Shown: one piece after another, positions 11,713 to 13,104 of the stretch
How the letters are laid out: each line of letters starts with the position of its first letter
Position numbering within the stretch: position 1 is the first letter of the stretch
NCBI GenBank assembly: GCA_030840515.1
Contig: JAVEEJ010000035.1
Span: forward strand, 1 to 13,104
Source of the DNA: Frankiaceae bacterium
GTDB lineage: Bacteria > Actinomycetota > Actinomycetes > JAVEEJ01
Direction: 5' to 3'
DNA length: 13,104 nucleotides
The notes under the pieces: generated by a model
What the model was told of the DNA's origin: nothing
What the model saw: the letters and a program-made list of their open reading frames with translations, nothing else
Database searches by the model: none
Translations under genes and position numbers: made by a program

Positions 11713-13104
11713 GCGGTGGCGGCCGCCGCCGCACGCCCAGCCGTGCGGCCCGAGAAGATGCAGCCGCCGAGGAACGTTCCTTCCAAGGAGCGGTAGCCGT
11801 GCATCCCGCCGCCGCCGAAGCCGGCGATCTCACCGGCGGCGTAGAGCCCGTCGACAGGCGCGCCGTCGGCGTCGAGCACACGCCCGCTCAGGTCGGTGTG
11901 CAGTCCGCCGAGGGTCTTGCGCGTGATCACCGACAACCGCACCGCGATCAGCGGTCCGGCCTTCGGGTCGAGCAGCCGGTGCGGGCCCGCAACGCGGATC
12001 AGCCGATCGCCCAGATAGCTGCGCGCGTTGCGCAGCGCGGCGACCTGCAGGTCCTTGGTGAAGGTGTTCGACATCTCGCGATCGCGCGACTCCACCTCCC
12101 GCCGGACGGTGGCTACGTCGAGCATCGGTGCGCCGCCGGTCACGCGGTTCATCCCGTCCACCAGCTCCGACAGGTTGGTCGCCTGGACGAAGTCCTCGCC
12201 CCGGTCCAGGAACGCCTGCACCGGCCCGGGTGTGCCTTCGCGCGCCCGACCGAGCACGCCGCGGACCGACTTGCCGGTGAGGTCGGGGTTCTGCTCCGAG
12301 CCGGAGAGCGCGAACTCCTTCTCGATGATCTTGCGGGTGAGGATGAACCAGCTGTGGTCGTACCCCGTCGTGCGCAGGTGGGCGAGCGTGCCCAGGGTGT
12401 CGAAGCCGGGGAACAGCGGCGACGGCAGCCGGTTGCCGAGCGCGTCGAGCCACAGCGACGAAGGCCCCGGCAGGATCCGGATCCCGTGCATGGGCCAGAT
12501 CGGGTTCCAGTTGTGGATGCCCTCGACGTAGTGCCACATCCGGTCGCGATTGATGACCGTGCCGCCGGCCCGCTGCGTGATGGCGATCATGCGGCCGTCG
12601 ACGTGCTGCGGCACGCCGCTGATCATGTGCTCGGGAGCAGTGCCCAGTCGCGCGGGCCAGGCCGCCCGCACCAGCTCGTGGTTGCCGCCGATGCCACCGG
12701 CGGTGACGATCACGGCCTGCGCACTCAGGTCGAACGTGCCGACCTCGACCCGCGAGCTCGACTGGCCGCGCGCCACGGAGCTGGGTTCGAGTACGGCGCC
12801 CGCCACACCGGTGACTGCGCCGGCCGAGGTCGTGATGGCGTCGACGCGATGCCGGAAGCGCAGCTCGAGCAGGCCGCGCTCGACTGCGGCCCGCACCCGT
12901 CGCTCGAAGGGCTCCACCACTCCGGGCCCCGTGCCCCAGGTGACGTGGAAGCGGGGCACCGAGTTGCCGTGCCCGGCGGCGGTGTAGCCACCGCGCTCGG
13001 CCCACCCGACGACGGGGAACAGCCGTAGTCCCTGGGCGCGCAGCCAGGAGCGCTTCTCGCCTGCCGCGAAGTCGACGTACGCCTCGGCCCACCGTCGGGG
13101 CCAC
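11709..13104 (-). CDS. FAD-binding dehydrogenase (fumarate reductase/KstD-like flavoprotein), 5' end cut by window
   Basis: The frame stays open to the right edge: before the GTG at 12959 it reads on through WPRRWAEAYVDFAAGEKR, LFPVVGWAERGGY and AGHGNSVPRFHVTWGTGPG, which are family-conserved, so the start lies outside. About 465 residues are seen of an expected 550 or so; the N-terminal FAD Rossmann motif is missing from view. The C-terminus carries the second FAD-contacting region: GGLHTDLSGRVLDADGAPVDGLYAAGEIAGFGGGGMHGYRSLEGTFLGGCIFSGRTAG. The protein belongs to the large flavoprotein group that includes fumarate reductases and 3-ketosteroid dehydrogenases, and looks like the actinobacterial 'FAD-binding dehydrogenase' subgroup (Rv0785-like, from memory). 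The substrate is unknown. It is the first visible gene of the ATGA-coupled run with the acetyltransferase and ArfB. Confidence 0.9.
   Translation of the reverse strand, partial: WPRRWAEAYVDFAAGEKRSWLRAQGLRLFPVVGWAERGGYTAAGHGNSVPRFHVTWGTGPGVVEPFERRVRAAVERGLLELRFRHRVDAITTSAGAVTGVAGAVLEPSSVARGQSSSRVEVGTFDLSAQAVIVTAGGIGGNHELVRAAWPARLGTAPEHMISGVPQHVDGRMIAITQRAGGTVINRDRMWHYVEGIHNWNPIWPMHGIRILPGPSSLWLDALGNRLPSPLFPGFDTLGTLAHLRTTGYDHSWFILTRKIIEKEFALSGSEQNPDLTGKSVRGVLGRAREGTPGPVQAFLDRGEDFVQATNLSELVDGMNRVTGGAPMLDVATVRREVESRDREMSNTFTKDLQVAALRNARSYLGDRLIRVAGPHRLLDPKAGPLIAVRLSVITRKTLGGLHTDLSGRVLDADGAPVDGLYAAGEIAGFGGGGMHGYRSLEGTFLGGCIFSGRTAGRAAAAATA

Noticed and set aside
12959..12959. GTG at 12959 as the start of the FAD dehydrogenase
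   Set aside because: The in-frame sequence upstream remains open to the window edge and matches the family (AEAYVDFAAGEKR, GHGNS), so this codon is an internal valine.
11799..13028. A 409-codon plus-strand open frame opposite the FAD dehydrogenase
   Set aside because: No recognisable domain and shadow-type composition; the minus strand carries conserved flavoprotein motifs throughout.

Overview
The window is very GC-rich with tightly packed genes. Codon third positions are almost all G or C, GTG starts are common, stop/start overlaps of the GTGA and ATGA type recur, and several genes look leaderless. Together with the protein families seen, this points to a chromosomal segment of a high-GC actinobacterium (Actinomycetota); I cannot name the order or genus. 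I see no tRNA, rRNA, insertion sequence, phage gene or CRISPR array, and no gene-free stretch longer than about 160 bases.

Left part (1-2511): a truncated M20 metallopeptidase on the minus strand is divergently paired, across only 37 bases, with a GlcD-type FAD-linked 2-hydroxyacid oxidase. Next (2591-5301) is a cyclic-di-GMP island: a stand-alone EAL phosphodiesterase and a small winged-helix protein on the plus strand face a membrane GAF-GGDEF diguanylate cyclase on the minus strand. A 116-base divergent region separates the cyclase from a 74-residue acidic protein of unknown function (5418-5642).

Centre (5639-9683, minus strand): three translationally coupled genes form the most interesting locus. 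The first encodes an 827-residue fusion of a PAP2_3 lipid phosphatase/phosphotransferase membrane domain, an MGDG-synthase-like GT-B glycosyltransferase, a further membrane helix and a C-terminal domain that resembles a NodB deacetylase lacking its catalytic motifs. It is followed by an intact NodB polysaccharide deacetylase and a DMT/EamA-type multispanning transporter. The order suggests a lipid-linked glycan module: glycosylation in the cytoplasm, flipping by the DMT protein, deacetylation outside, and lipid-phosphate chemistry by PAP2. It resembles the Arn logic (ArnC/ArnD/ArnEF) in layout but not in homology.

Divergent from this operon lies a short neutral-ceramidase-like amidase (9841-11013). 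The 157-base intergenic region carries four exact-period 11-bp direct repeats (GRTCAGGCRCA, 9788-9831). Their period and GGTCA core resemble the direct-repeat units of actinobacterial PhoP (PHO) boxes, so a phosphate-responsive lipid-remodelling locus is a testable idea.

Right part (10982-13104, minus strand): an FAD-binding dehydrogenase (5' end beyond the window), a small GNAT-like acetyltransferase and an ArfB-type peptidyl-tRNA hydrolase are coupled by ATGA overlaps. The last of them overlaps the ceramidase gene tail to tail by 32 bases.
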